Of a stretch of 54,425 nucleotides of DNA, positions 36,099-46,074 are shown piece by piece (the stretch's first letter is position 1; each line of letters begins with the position of its first letter). The stretch lies in assembly GCA_002381615.1 (NCBI GenBank), contig DFWY01000134.1, positions 1-54,425 on the forward strand, read 5' to 3'. The DNA comes from Polaromonas sp. UBA4122 (GTDB taxonomy: Bacteria > Pseudomonadota > Gammaproteobacteria > Burkholderiales > Burkholderiaceae_C). The translations under genes and the position numbers were made by a program. The notes beneath the pieces were generated by a model. It was given only the letters and a program-made list of their open reading frames with translations. It did not search any database and was not told where the DNA came from.

Positions 36099-36737
36099 TT
36101 GTTTTCGATCATACAAGCCGCAGGCTGGCCTATTTGGCCCTTGGTTGCCTGTTCCGTCTTGGCTCTTGCGCTGGTCATTGAGCGTTTTTCCAGCCTAAAA
36201 ACCCCAAAAGTTGCACCGCCCAAACTGCTTGACGAAGCAATCACCGTCTCGCGCGCCTCTGTCCCGTCGCCCGATGTGGTGTCGCAACTGGAACAAAATT
36301 CCCTGCTCGGCGAAGTGCTGGCCAGCGGCTTCCGCGCATTGAATGCCAACCCGCGGATCAGCGAAGACGATCTGCGCTCCACGCTGGAAGGCGCAGGTCG
36401 CCAAGCGGCGCACAAGCTGGAGCGCTACCTGGCTGCGCTGGCAACCATTGCCTCTGCTGCGCCCTTGCTGGGCCTGCTGGGCACGGTTATCGGCATGATC
36501 GAGATTTTTGGTTCCCAGGCTGGCGCAGGCGGCGCCGGCAATGCAACTGGCGGCAATCCGGCGCAGCTGGCACAAGGCATTTCGATCGCGCTGTACAACA
36601 CCGCTTTTGGCCTGATGGTGGCCATACCTTCGCTGATTTTCTGGCGCTATTTCCGTGCCCGGGTTGATGGCTACCTGCTGACGATGGAACTGGCCGCAGA
36701 ACGCTTTGTTCGTCACCTTAACACCCTGCGCAAATGA
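36099..36737 (+). CDS. exbB: MotA/TolQ/ExbB proton channel family protein
   Basis: 212-residue inner-membrane protein with three membrane segments. The conserved LAALATIASAAPLLGLLGTV IGMI region and GISIALYNTAFGLMVAIPSL carry the family pore-helix signatures. It forms a proton-driven stator with ExbD to energise TonB-dependent transport. The start is TTG at 36099; GGAG seven bases upstream supports it. Its stop overlaps the exbD ATG (ATGA). Placement before lpxK is typical of betaproteobacteria. Confidence 0.92.
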   Translation: MFSIIQAAGWPIWPLVACSVLALALVIERFSSLKTPKVAPPKLLDEAITVSRASVPSPDVVSQLEQNSLLGEVLASGFRALNANPRISEDDLRSTLEGAGRQAAHKLERYLAALATIASAAPLLGLLGTVIGMIEIFGSQAGAGGAGNATGGNPAQLAQGISIALYNTAFGLMVAIPSLIFWRYFRARVDGYLLTMELAAERFVRHLNTLRK

Positions 36738-37162
36738 ACTTCCGTCCTCACCCGCATGATGAACCGGAGATCAATCTGATCCCGTTCATCGATGTGCTGC
36801 TCGTGGTGGTGATCTTTCTGATGCTGTCGACCACCTACAGCAAGTTCACCGAACTTCAGGTTAGGTTGCCGGTAGCAGATGCTGAACAACAGCGCGACTA
36901 TCCCAAAGAGGTCATCGTCGCGGTAAGCAGTGATGGCCGCTACATGGTCAACAAGACTCTGGTGGAAGGTCGGGGAGTTGAGGTGCTCGGCGCGGCACTT
37001 GCCGAGGCGGCCAAGGCCGGCAAAGACAGTGTCATCATCATCAGCGCCGATGCCAGCGCCACGCACCAGGCCGTCATCACAGTCATGGAGGCCGCCCGGC
37101 GCCATGGACTGACGCAGATCACCTTTGCAACCCAGAGCGCCGCGCAGGCTGGCGCGAAGTAG
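36734..37162 (+). CDS. exbD: ExbD/TolR family transport protein
   Basis: 142-residue partner of ExbB. The single membrane helix carries INLIPFIDVLLVVVIFLM with the conserved proton-path Asp, and a periplasmic domain follows (about 45-142). It overlaps exbB by four bases (ATGA). It could serve TonB or the Tol system; as no tolQ or tolR lies next to tolB in this window, this cannot be decided here. Confidence 0.92.
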   Translation: MNFRPHPHDEPEINLIPFIDVLLVVVIFLMLSTTYSKFTELQVRLPVADAEQQRDYPKEVIVAVSSDGRYMVNKTLVEGRGVEVLGAALAEAAKAGKDSVIIISADASATHQAVITVMEAARRHGLTQITFATQSAAQAGAK

Positions 37163-37220
37163 GTCTTGGGACCGCCCGTTCGCCTTTAATTTTCCCTCCC
37201 TGTGAAGTGACAACAAACGC

Positions 37221-38264
37221 GTGAAACAACTCCTGCAAAAGGTTTGGCTCACACGGGGATGGCTGGCCTGCCTGCTCTGGCCCGTGGCGCAAATCCACGG
37301 CTTGGCCGTGCGTCTGCGACTGGCTTTGTACCGCGGCGGGTTTCTCCCGTCCGAGCGCTTTAGGGTACCGGTGATCGTGGTCGGCAATGTCGTGGCTGGC
37401 GGTGCAGGAAAAACACCGCTGGTGATGGCGCTGGTCAAGCATTTGCAGGCGCAAGGTTGGCAGGTTGGCGTAGTGTCGCGCGGCTACGGGCGAATCGGCC
37501 ATGCGAGTCTTGAAGTCAGGCCAGAAACGCCCGTTCACAAGTCTGGCGACGAGCCAGCGCTTATAAAAAGAGCCACAGGCGCTCCTGTTTTTGTAGCCTC
37601 AAGGCGCGCTGAAGCGCTGCGCTCCCTGCTGGCAGCCTACCCAGCCACCGCCATAGTGGTGTGCGACGATGGCTTGCAGCACTATGCCCTGCAGCGCGAC
37701 ATTGAAATTGCCGTGTTTGACGACCGCGGCGTGGGCAACGGCTGGTTGCTGCCGGCCGGACCGCTACGTGAACCCTGGCCTGAGCGCAGGCACCAGGGTC
37801 TTCATCTGGTGCTGCATACCGGACAAAAGCCCGCTTTTGAAGGATTCACCTCCAGCCGGCAACTGGCCGATCGTGCGGTGGCCGCAGATGGTAGCCAGGT
37901 TGCTCTAACTGCCCTGCGGGGCCAGCCCTTGGTGGCGCTGGCGGGCATAGCAAGTCCTGAAGTATTTTTTGCCATGCTCAGGGCGCGCGGCTTGACGCTG
38001 GAAAAAACCATTCCCTTGCCCGACCACCATGATTTTAAAAATGGCGACCTGACCGGCTACGCAGGCCAGACTGTGCTGTGCACTGAAAAGGACGCCGTCA
38101 AACTGTTTCACATGCCGGGCCTGGCTCAGCTACACCTGCTCGCCGTACCCTTGACGTTTTCGCCCGAGCCCGACTTTTTTGCAGCGCTTGACGAACTTTT
38201 GGCTCCCATGCTTTCTTCAAAGCTTTCTCAATTACCATCAACCCATGGACACCAAATTACTTGA
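37221..38264 (+). CDS. lpxK: Tetraacyldisaccharide 4'-kinase
   Basis: 347-residue membrane-associated enzyme that phosphorylates the lipid A disaccharide at the 4' position. The N-terminal hydrophobic helix is followed by the P-loop [20 protein letters not shown] (about 53-72) and, further on, [20 protein letters not shown] (DDGxQ motif). GTG at 37221 is the start. Its 3' end overlaps trm112 by 20 bp. Confidence 0.95.
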   Translation: MKQLLQKVWLTRGWLACLLWPVAQIHGLAVRLRLALYRGGFLPSERFRVPVIVVGNVVAGGAGKTPLVMALVKHLQAQGWQVGVVSRGYGRIGHASLEVRPETPVHKSGDEPALIKRATGAPVFVASRRAEALRSLLAAYPATAIVVCDDGLQHYALQRDIEIAVFDDRGVGNGWLLPAGPLREPWPERRHQGLHLVLHTGQKPAFEGFTSSRQLADRAVAADGSQVALTALRGQPLVALAGIASPEVFFAMLRARGLTLEKTIPLPDHHDFKNGDLTGYAGQTVLCTEKDAVKLFHMPGLAQLHLLAVPLTFSPEPDFFAALDELLAPMLSSKLSQLPSTHGHQIT

Positions 38265-38427
38265 ACTGCTGGTCTGCCCTGTGACCAAGGGGCCGCTTGA
38301 GTACGACCGCGAGAAACAGGAGCTCATCTCCCGCAGCGCCCGGCTGGCCTACCCGGTACGGGACGGACTGCCCGTGCTGCTGGAAAACGAAGCGCGAACC
38401 CTCACGGATGAAGAGCTCGGGTTGTGA
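38245..38427 (+). CDS. Trm112 family protein (YcaR)
   Basis: 60-residue Trm112-like zinc-ribbon-type protein: [20 protein letters not shown] then [16 protein letters not shown]. Only one of the zinc-ribbon Cys residues (Cys11) remains, as in E. coli YcaR (60 residues). Family members stabilise methyltransferases; the bacterial role is unclear. ATG at 38245 lies 20 bp inside lpxK. The lpxK-ycaR-kdsB order is conserved. Confidence 0.92.
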   Translation: MDTKLLELLVCPVTKGPLEYDREKQELISRSARLAYPVRDGLPVLLENEARTLTDEELGL

Positions 38428-38449
38428 TGCCTCCTGAGACCTTGCCTGC

Positions 38450-39217
38450 ATGAGCTTCATCGTTCTCATTCCGGCCCGCCTGGCCTCTACACGGCTGCCC
38501 AACAAACCCCTGGCCGATATCGGCGGTGCGCCCATGGTCGTGCGCGTGGCGCAACGCGCCATGCTGAGCACGGCCACCCGCACCGTGGTGGCGACCGACA
38601 GCATCGAGATCATCGAAAAATGCAGGGCGTTCGGCGTTTTGGCCGTGCTGACCCGCGCAGACCACCCGAGTGGCAGCGACCGGCTCGCTGAAGCCTGCAG
38701 CGTGCTCGACCTGACTGACGATGACATCGTGGTGAATGTGCAGGGCGACGAGCCGCTGATAGACCCCGCCCTGATCGACGCCGTTGCGCACCTGCTCGAT
38801 GAACGCCTGGACTGCGCCATGAGCACGGCCGCCCATTCAATAGATCAACTCACCGATTTTCTCAATCCGAATGTGGTCAAGGTCGTGCTTGATGCGCGAA
38901 ATACCGCACTGTATTTCAGCCGCTCCCCCATCCCTGCTGCACGCGACTTCGCAGGTGAGGCTTGGTGGGAAAATGGCCAAGAGGGCAGCACGCTGCCCAA
39001 GCCGCTGCGTCATGTCGGCATCTATGGTTACCGTGTCTGGTTTTTGCGGCAGTTTCCCACCCTGCAACAGGCACCGCTGGAACAACTGGAGTCGCTGGAA
39101 CAGTTGCGCGCCCTGTGGCATGGTTACCGTATTGCCGTGCACATCACCAACGATGCACCGGGCGCCGGTGTGGATACGCCAGAAGATCTGGAACGGACAC
39201 GCAAACTGTTTTCATAG
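38450..39217 (+). CDS. kdsB: 3-deoxy-manno-octulosonate cytidylyltransferase
   Basis: 255-residue enzyme that activates KDO as CMP-KDO for lipopolysaccharide inner-core synthesis. [20 protein letters not shown] (about 6-25), the metal-binding [12 protein letters not shown] and the C-terminal [15 protein letters not shown] are diagnostic. Full length. It follows trm112 by 22 bp. Confidence 0.96.
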   Translation: MSFIVLIPARLASTRLPNKPLADIGGAPMVVRVAQRAMLSTATRTVVATDSIEIIEKCRAFGVLAVLTRADHPSGSDRLAEACSVLDLTDDDIVVNVQGDEPLIDPALIDAVAHLLDERLDCAMSTAAHSIDQLTDFLNPNVVKVVLDARNTALYFSRSPIPAARDFAGEAWWENGQEGSTLPKPLRHVGIYGYRVWFLRQFPTLQQAPLEQLESLEQLRALWHGYRIAVHITNDAPGAGVDTPEDLERTRKLFS

Positions 39218-39388
39218 CAGGACGCGCCTGGACTTGATCGGCGGTGTCAACTGCCGTCAGCGGCGTGCATGCTATCCTCTGCAAAAAAAAGCAAGTGTGG
39301 AGCCCGCATCGCGAACCGGCAGACTCCAACAGTTGTCAATCAGCCCATGAGATAGTCGGCCCGCCGACCTCCCTGTTTGACTTCCTGA

Positions 39389-40069
<681 letters not shown>

Positions 40070-40079
40070 GACGGTGTCT

Positions 40080-40120
40080 TGCATCAAAAAAGCCGTCCTA
40101 TGGGCAGCCTTTTTGATGCA
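40080..40120 (+). terminator. Terminator downstream of adk with extended AT arms
   Basis: TGCATCAAAAA (40080-40090) and TTTTTGATGCA (40110-40120) form a perfect 11-bp outer stem. The inner part AGCCGTCC-TATG-GGCAGCC pairs only partly. The right arm supplies the T-run. It lies 10 bp past the adk stop and may also serve the converging ansA gene. Confidence 0.75.
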
Positions 40121-40161
40121 TGGATGTCCTCACAACAACGCTGGTCTGGCTGGGCTGGACC

Positions 40162-41112
40162 TCAGCCCAGCAAGCGCAGCATCAGGTCTACCCTTGCCTT
40201 CACCGGGCTCAGTCCTTTTGAATCCGGGAGAGTGTCGTCTGGCTTGGGCAACACCCGGCCATTAAGGCAGCGCGTCGCGCGAACCACCTTGACCCCTGCC
40301 GCCTGCGCTTTGAGCAAAGCAGCTTCCAGTGCATGATGCAGCGTGCCGTTGCCGGTTGCAGCGACCACCAGGCCCTGCACACCCTGCGTCAGCAAGGCCT
40401 CCACCACTGCGCCGCTGGCTCCAGCATGGTTCATGACGATTTCAACACGCGGCCAGTCGGCGATGTCCGCTAAAGTTGCTATGTTTTTCATAGCTATCGG
40501 ATACCGCCCTTCCTGAGCTAACGGCCAATTTCTCAATAATCTGACGAAACCCTCTTCCACATAACCGATCGGTCCGGCATCGCCTGAACTGAATGCGTCC
40601 AGCTTATAGGTGTGTACTTTTTGCACGTCAAGCGCGCTATGAATGGTGCCGGCGCAGACGGCTACCACGCCCTTTGCACCTGCGTGGCGGGCCACGGCCA
40701 TGGCATCGAGCAGGTTTTGCGGTCCGTCGGGCACCAGTGCAGTCGCTGGGCGCATGGCACAGGTCAGCACCACCGGCTTGGCCGGCTTGCACACCGCCTG
40801 CAAAAAATACGCGGTTTCTTCCAGCGTGTCAGTGCCGTGCGTGATGACAATGCCCTGGACGTCAGGCCGGGCCAAAAAGTGATTGACGCGCCCCGCAAGC
40901 TGTGCCCAAACCGCAAAGCTCATGTCCTTGCTGTCGATCTGCGCGACCTGCTCGGTGATGACAGGGCCAGCATCCGCCAAAGCGGGAATCACCGCAAGCA
41001 GCTGATCGATGCCCACTTGGGCGGCGGTGTAGCCAATGTTGTCGGAAGCACTGGCCGCCCGGCCGGCAATGGTGCCGCCTGTACCCAGAATCACAATGTT
41101 TTGATGCTTCAT
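40162..41112 (-). CDS. L-asparaginase (AnsA/AnsB family)
   Basis: 316-residue bacterial asparaginase or glutaminase. Catalytic Thr motif I is ILGTGGTIAGRA (8-19) and motif II is IVITHGTDTLEETAYF (about 82-97), both intact. No signal peptide, so cytoplasmic. At about 40475-40532 the coding sequence includes a stretch resembling the interspersed repeat, encoding YPIAMKNIATLADI on this strand. It diverges from lexA. Confidence 0.9.
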   Translation of the reverse strand: MKHQNIVILGTGGTIAGRAASASDNIGYTAAQVGIDQLLAVIPALADAGPVITEQVAQIDSKDMSFAVWAQLAGRVNHFLARPDVQGIVITHGTDTLEETAYFLQAVCKPAKPVVLTCAMRPATALVPDGPQNLLDAMAVARHAGAKGVVAVCAGTIHSALDVQKVHTYKLDAFSSGDAGPIGYVEEGFVRLLRNWPLAQEGRYPIAMKNIATLADIADWPRVEIVMNHAGASGAVVEALLTQGVQGLVVAATGNGTLHHALEAALLKAQAAGVKVVRATRCLNGRVLPKPDDTLPDSKGLSPVKARVDLMLRLLG

Positions 41113-41140
41113 AAAGTCTGGACTTGCATTCTTTTAAAAA

Positions 41141-41156
41141 CTGTATAAAAATACAG
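41141..41156. promoter_or_regulatory. LexA (SOS) box upstream of lexA
   Basis: CTGTATAAAAATACAG keeps both CTG/CAG ends of the classical LexA box (CTGT-N8-ACAG). It lies 88 bp before the lexA ATG, overlapping the likely -10 region, and 29 bp before the divergent ansA start, so it should autoregulate lexA and might also affect ansA. Confidence 0.92.
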
Positions 41157-41243
41157 CCACTGGATATTAAAACAGTTACCAAAGAGATACTGCGCCGGGT
41201 AGACCAAGACTACCCCACCCTGCTAAACCAAGGAGTCCCGGTC

Positions 41244-41948
41244 ATGAGCGCCCTCAAAGATTTTTCGCCTCTGTCCTACGAAGGACCCAAGCTCACGGCG
41301 CGCCAGCAACAAATCCTGGAATTGATCCAGAGCGCCATCGCCCGCACCGGAGCTCCGCCTACCCGGGCCGAAATAGCTACTGAGCTGGGCTTTCGCTCAG
41401 CCAATGCAGCCGAAGAGCACTTGCAGGCCCTTGCCCGCAAAGGGGTTATTGAGCTGGTAAGCGGCACCTCGCGCGGCATACGCCTGCGCAGCGACACCCT
41501 GCGTTCCCTGAACGAATCCCGAATCAAACAGTTTTCCCTGCAGTTGCAAAACCTGGCCCAACTCGCCCTACCTTTGGTGGGGCGGGTTGCTGCGGGTAGT
41601 CCGATTCTCGCGCAGGAACATGTAGAACAGACCTATTATTTTGAAAGCAGCCTGTTTCAACAGCAGCCTGATTACCTGCTCAAGGTACGGGGCATGAGCA
41701 TGCGCGATGTCGGCATCATGGATGGCGATTTGCTCGCCGTCAAACAGGCCAAGGAAGCGAAGAACGGCCAGATTGTTGTGGCCCGGCTCGGCGATGAGGT
41801 GACCGTCAAGCGCTTTCGCCGCAACAAGCACCTAATTGAACTACTGCCCGAAAATCCCGACTTCAAAACCATTGTGGTGGAGCCAGGTGAGCCTTTCGAG
41901 CTTGAAGGCCTGGCCGTCGGTTTGATCCGCAACACCATGCTGATATAG
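41244..41948 (+). CDS. lexA: SOS response repressor LexA
   Basis: 234-residue repressor/autoprotease. N-terminal winged-helix domain (about 15-80, [20 protein letters not shown], with [16 protein letters not shown] in the recognition helix), the Ala-Gly cleavage site in [10 protein letters not shown], the catalytic Ser in [15 protein letters not shown] and the Lys in [21 protein letters not shown] at 41244 follows AAGGAG at a good distance; longer in-frame starts up to 41124 would run through the LexA box and are unlikely. Confidence 0.96.
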   Translation: MSALKDFSPLSYEGPKLTARQQQILELIQSAIARTGAPPTRAEIATELGFRSANAAEEHLQALARKGVIELVSGTSRGIRLRSDTLRSLNESRIKQFSLQLQNLAQLALPLVGRVAAGSPILAQEHVEQTYYFESSLFQQQPDYLLKVRGMSMRDVGIMDGDLLAVKQAKEAKNGQIVVARLGDEVTVKRFRRNKHLIELLPENPDFKTIVVEPGEPFELEGLAVGLIRNTMLI

Positions 41949-42085
41949 CCCACCCTTATCCAGTCGCGCAACAGGTGGCGGGCGTTTGGTCATTGGCGGC
42001 CAACACCCTGATGCAGCGGCCCCACTGGCAACCCAGCCAGTCCGAAATCCTGCCTGTGTAAACCTCTCTCAAACAGGAGTTCATC

Positions 42086-42475
42086 ATGGGGATTGTCAGT
42101 TTCTCACGTTCACCAATTTTGTCAGTTTTACTCGCGCCGGTGCAGGCTTTAGCAGCGTGGTTTGTACCCGCACAGAACGATTCAGGCCAGTTCACCGCAT
42201 CTGCGGCCGCCCGGCGAGCCCCCAGTCAGCTGACGCTGCCCTTTGCTTCAGGCAGCACCACCGTGCCGTGCCGGCCGACTACTACCGATGCCGCAGCCGC
42301 CAAATCCGGCAAAAGAGCTTCGAAAATGCCCGCCCACAGACGCCTAAGGGTTGTGCGAGAGTTTGACTCGGCCGTCAGCCCGGCTTGCGCTGGCCGCATG
42401 GTCATATCGGGTCGCATGGCAGATGTCTGCGCAGAACTTGAGCGCATGGCCCAGCGCGAGACCGCAGCGCAGTGA
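42086..42475 (+). CDS. Conserved small protein of unknown function downstream of lexA
   Basis: 129-residue protein that I cannot place in a named family. The N-terminus SRSPILSVLLAPVQALAAWF is hydrophobic (possible membrane anchor or uncleaved signal). The middle is low-complexity, and the C-terminus RLRVVREFDSAVSPACAGRM followed by VISGRMADVCAELERMA looks conserved and structured, with Cys residues. CAGGAG lies six bases before ATG at 42086. It follows lexA by 137 bp with no LexA box or terminator of its own, so it may be read through from the lexA promoter; a link to SOS is only an inference. Confidence 0.75.
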   Translation: MGIVSFSRSPILSVLLAPVQALAAWFVPAQNDSGQFTASAAARRAPSQLTLPFASGSTTVPCRPTTTDAAAAKSGKRASKMPAHRRLRVVREFDSAVSPACAGRMVISGRMADVCAELERMAQRETAAQ

Positions 42476-42633
42476 AATCTCCCAAACATTCAAACAGTCC
42501 CCCGCCAGGCTATTGAGTTGTTAGCACAACGGCCACCGAAGCAGGCAGCGGTACGTTGCCTTCCGATACAAGTTGAATGCTTTCAGGCATCCCTCTAGCG
42601 AGAGATGAAAAAACTTGCAGGCACAATACCGGA

Positions 42634-43641
42634 ATGAATATTGTGATCCTCGATGACTACCAGGACGCGGTGCGAAAACTGAGCTGCGCTGCCAAACTGG
42701 ATGCCTACCCCGCAAAGGTCTACACCAATACTGTCAAAGGCATAGGCCAGCTGTCAGTCCGACTCAAAGACGCCGATGTGATTGTGCTGATTCGGGAACG
42801 AACCCAGCTAAATCGGCAAGTCATTGAGAAACTACCCAAACTCAAGCTAATCGCCCAAACCGGTCGTGTTGGCAGCCATGTGGATGTTGCGGCGTGCACA
42901 GAACGCGGGATTGCGGTTGCCGAAGGCATCGGGTCTCCTACCGCGCCTGCCGAACTAACCTGGGCACTCGTGATGGCCGCCATGCGCCGCATTCCCCACT
43001 ATGTGGCCCATTTGAAGCACGGCGCGTGGCAGCAAGCTGGTCTCAAATCAGCGTCAGTGCCGCCCAATTTTGGCATCGGCTCGGTCCTCAAAGGAAAAAC
43101 GCTGGGCATCTGGAGCTACGGCAAGATCGGGCAAATCGTTGCCGGCTATGGCCGGGCGTTTGGCATGCGGGTAATCGTTTGGGGCCGCGAAGCATCGCGC
43201 GAGCGGGCCCAGGCTGATGGTTTTGAGATAGCCGGCAGCAAAGCAGAATTCTTCGAACAAAGCGACGTGCTCAGCCTGCACCTGCGCCTGCACGAGGCAA
43301 CCATGGGCATCGTGACGCTGGAAGATTTGTCGCGCATGAAACCCACCGCCTTGCTGGTCAATACCTCGCGGGCCGAACTGATCGAGCCCGAAGCGCTGAT
43401 TGCCGCACTCAATCGAGGGCGCCCAGGCCTGGCGGCTGTTGACGTCTTTGAATCAGAACCCATTTTGCAAGGCCATGCGCTGCTTCGGCTCGAAAACTGC
43501 ATCTGCACGCCGCACATCGGCTACGTCGAGCAGGACAGCTATGAGATGTATTTTGGAGCGGCATTTGACAACGTCGTCAACTTCATCAAGGGCACGCCCA
43601 CCAATATTGTCAATCCCGGCGCCTTGCAAGTGCGACGCTAA
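42634..43641 (+). CDS. D-2-hydroxyacid dehydrogenase family protein
   Basis: 335-residue NAD-dependent oxidoreductase of the SerA/D-lactate family. GKTLGIWSYGKIGQIVAGYG (about 151-170) is the nucleotide-binding loop, with Ser-Tyr in place of the usual Gly-Xaa. The catalytic residues are NTSRAELIE (Arg), the Glu of FESEPI and His in CTPHIGY. The substrate cannot be told from sequence. ATG at 42634 is chosen, as MNIVILDDYQDAV is the family N-terminus. Confidence 0.88.
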   Translation: MNIVILDDYQDAVRKLSCAAKLDAYPAKVYTNTVKGIGQLSVRLKDADVIVLIRERTQLNRQVIEKLPKLKLIAQTGRVGSHVDVAACTERGIAVAEGIGSPTAPAELTWALVMAAMRRIPHYVAHLKHGAWQQAGLKSASVPPNFGIGSVLKGKTLGIWSYGKIGQIVAGYGRAFGMRVIVWGREASRERAQADGFEIAGSKAEFFEQSDVLSLHLRLHEATMGIVTLEDLSRMKPTALLVNTSRAELIEPEALIAALNRGRPGLAAVDVFESEPILQGHALLRLENCICTPHIGYVEQDSYEMYFGAAFDNVVNFIKGTPTNIVNPGALQVRR

Positions 43642-43667
43642 TGTGGTGTAACAGACCCGACGACATC

Positions 43668-43689
43668 CATAAAAATGATGGTTTTTTTG
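43668..43689 (+). terminator. Weak terminator after hydroxyacid dehydrogenase
   Basis: CATC(C)AT-AAAA-ATGATG followed by G and seven Ts. The stem has six pairs and one bulge, so it is weak, but position and T-run fit. Confidence 0.5.
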
Positions 43690-43699
43690 TCAGCGAACG

Positions 43700-43790
43700 C
43701 AGCGAAGAGCCACCCCGGAGCAAGTTCAAGCCCCTCGGGGGTAGCGCAGTAGTATGCGAAGCGGCAGGCGTGAGGGCCGCCACCATGAAA
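43700..43790. repeat. GC-rich palindromic repeat, second type
   Basis: Contains CCCCTCGGGGGTAGCG and AGCGGCAGGCGTGAGGGCC. It resembles the hairpin between rlmH and maf (GCCCCCTCTGGGGGCAGCG at 13572-13590). It lies in the 263-bp gap between two converging genes; no coding potential is seen here. Confidence 0.5.
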
Positions 43791-43904
43791 GCACAACCCA
43801 TAGCGACACCAATAGGTATCGCGTGGATTTGCAATGACACCACGCTCGGAAGAACGCAGTTTTGCAAGCCGGATAGTGTCCAACACTACACCATGACAGC
43901 CAAG

Positions 43905-46016
43905 CTACTTGTCCTTGAGTAGGGTCCGGTCTAGGGGGTCGAGGTCGAAATCGATCAGGTTGCGGGGTTGCTCCGGGGGTAGTTGCTCGCCAGCCTTGGT
44001 CTGGGAGAGATGCGCTGGCGCAGCCTTGTCATCAAAATCACGGCTCAAGTCGATGTCCAGGCCAAGCCGGAGTGAGGTATGGGGCTGGGTCAGGCCGAAA
44101 TGTTTCTCCGGAACGAAAGGTCGCGCTGGCACATCCTTGAGCTCGGCCGACAGAGGCTGAATATTGGTTGCGGAGAATTCGGTCGTGCGGTGCGAATACC
44201 CTGACGAATCCGGCGCAAGGAACGTCGATGGTCCTCTCCGCTCAAAGTCTCCCAGTCCGGCAGGCCGCCCGACGATTTTCTTGGCAATGGAGTGGAGCAG
44301 CAGCAATTCGCGGTAGGCTCCAAGACTAAAGGCCTCGTTCCTTGAATCGGGCTTGCGGAAAATGGACTCCTCAATGACATCGAGTACCTTGGGCGTCGGC
44401 CACAGCGCCTCAATCCGCGAGAGCGCGGTCGTATAGAACTCCAGGCCCTGGGTATCAGTGGTGTACTCGTCAAACGCAGGCACTTGAGCATTGAATATCC
44501 TGTTGAAGTCCTTGCGCAGCAGCTCGTAGTCGTCTTTGCGGCCCAAGCTGTGGTAAAGGTCGAACAGGTCAAGATAGGCCAGTGCGCTGGTCTCCACGTT
44601 ATCGGTGATGTGGTGGCGCAAGACCTCCACCGCCTTATCGAAGTCGCCCAGAGTCACGAAGAAGTCTGCCTGCTGCTGCACGTCGAACAGTTCTTCCACA
44701 TTCACGATGCGTGGCATGCCCGTCAGACTGGGTGAAAAATCCGGACGGTCTTTCGATTCGATCGACCTGAAGTGCTTCGCCGACTGCGGCGCCTTGAAGT
44801 TCTTGAGATTCTCGACCAGGGATTCGTCCACATTGAGATTGAGATCGAGGTCCAGTTCAGACTCTGTTCGCTTGCCCGCCTCGCCCAAGGGTTTGGTCTT
44901 GAGATGCGGCGTCAGAGGCTCCTGTTCCTGCGAGGATGACGCCTGCATGTCAAATTCATTATCAGAACCAAGCCCTTTGCGCCACCAAGGGCTGCGGGCA
45001 AATTCGCTGTTTTGACGTCGGCTGTGGGTCCAGAGAAAGATGGCAGCCAGCAAGGCCTGCATCAGGAAGGCACCCAGGGTATAGACCAGCCAGTTTCGGT
45101 AGCGTTCGCTACGTGCCTGCTCAAGCTGGACCCGGAGTTCCTCCACGGCCTTCTCGGTCTTGCGGCTTTGGGCCAGTATGTTGGCCAAATCCGCCTCCAG
45201 GGACTTGAGCCTCTGGTTGTCGCGCAGGACATCCTTCGGTTGGGCGTTGAGCGCCTGCCAGAGCGCAGCCGCTGCGGCCCGTTGCTGGGCATCTGGCGAT
45301 GGCATGGTCAACAGTTCTGATGAGGCGCGGAGCACCGGGTCTCGCTCGGCTGCAAGGTCCAGGGGATCAAGCTTCAGGCGGGAACGCGGGGATTTGCGGG
45401 CCGGTTCCGGCGCCGCTTTGGCAACCAGACCCGCTGACGGCAGGGCCAAGCGGCGAACTACGGTACCGCCCTTGGCTCCCGAATCTTTTTTTCGTGGGCT
45501 GCTTGTTGCAGGCTCAATTTGCGCCCTGCTGGCAGGCATAGCGCCTTTGCTACCCGTGACGTGGGTGCTGGGCTGTTGCATCGCCACCGCCGCCGCTTCA
45601 CCGATAGTTTCCGGCATAAGGATGGCGCTGTCAGTCACCACCTCCGCGAGCAGCACGTACTTGCGCGTAGTCTTCTGTGAACATCCCTCGCGCACCAACA
45701 CCGTCACCACGGGATCATCTACTGCGGAATTGGTCCGGATCCGGATCAGCGCTTCATTGGCGTTGGCACCCACTGCAGTGCCCGTGCTGACCCGGCTTGG
45801 CGATATCTGGTTATCTCCGAAAAAAACATCAGCTGACACACAGACCGCCGAGAAACCTTCAGAACCAGACAGTTGAGCTACCAGCGTCACGTCGAAGGGT
45901 CGGCCGACAATGGCTGCGCCGCGCATACGCCCCAAAGACACGGCCAGACTGCTGGCAGCGGCACCCAATAACACGGCACCGAATATGTATTTGAGGGACG
46001 TTTCGGTTACTTTCAT
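43905..46016 (-). CDS. FimV/HubP-like polar hub protein
   Basis: 703-residue FimV-type protein. After an N-terminal membrane/signal segment (about 8-30), the FimV N-domain includes LGRMRGAAIVGRPFDVTLVA. A Pro/Ala/Lys-rich region and a coiled-coil (about 275-310) follow, then a second hydrophobic helix (about 318-340, VYTLGAFLMQALLAAIFLW) and a TPR-like C-terminal region (FFVTLGDFDKAVEVLRHHI). Family members organise cell poles and type IV pili. No LysM domain is visible. ATG at 46016 is chosen. It diverges from the 3-hydroxyacyl-CoA dehydrogenase gene. Confidence 0.85.
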   Translation of the reverse strand: MKVTETSLKYIFGAVLLGAAASSLAVSLGRMRGAAIVGRPFDVTLVAQLSGSEGFSAVCVSADVFFGDNQISPSRVSTGTAVGANANEALIRIRTNSAVDDPVVTVLVREGCSQKTTRKYVLLAEVVTDSAILMPETIGEAAAVAMQQPSTHVTGSKGAMPASRAQIEPATSSPRKKDSGAKGGTVVRRLALPSAGLVAKAAPEPARKSPRSRLKLDPLDLAAERDPVLRASSELLTMPSPDAQQRAAAAALWQALNAQPKDVLRDNQRLKSLEADLANILAQSRKTEKAVEELRVQLEQARSERYRNWLVYTLGAFLMQALLAAIFLWTHSRRQNSEFARSPWWRKGLGSDNEFDMQASSSQEQEPLTPHLKTKPLGEAGKRTESELDLDLNLNVDESLVENLKNFKAPQSAKHFRSIESKDRPDFSPSLTGMPRIVNVEELFDVQQQADFFVTLGDFDKAVEVLRHHITDNVETSALAYLDLFDLYHSLGRKDDYELLRKDFNRIFNAQVPAFDEYTTDTQGLEFYTTALSRIEALWPTPKVLDVIEESIFRKPDSRNEAFSLGAYRELLLLHSIAKKIVGRPAGLGDFERRGPSTFLAPDSSGYSHRTTEFSATNIQPLSAELKDVPARPFVPEKHFGLTQPHTSLRLGLDIDLSRDFDDKAAPAHLSQTKAGEQLPPEQPRNLIDFDLDPLDRTLLKDK

Positions 46017-46074
46017 GTTGTTACAGGATTTTGCCATAGCCCAGCCGCCAAGCATGGTCGGCCATAATTCAGAA

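Noticed and set aside
36099..37162. exbB/exbD as the missing tolQ/tolR
   Set aside because: Position before lpxK is the usual place of a separate ExbBD pair in betaproteobacteria; no tolA is nearby. Not excluded, but there is no support here.
37555..37605. Repeat-like stretch in lpxK (GCTACAAAAACAGG... on the minus strand)
   Set aside because: The encoded residues ([11 protein letters not shown]) are those expected at this place in LpxK, so likeness to the interspersed repeat is probably chance.
43668..43904. Plus-strand frame 43641-43922 as a small gene
   Set aside because: It passes through a terminator-like hairpin and a palindromic repeat and has no ribosome binding site or protein-like composition.
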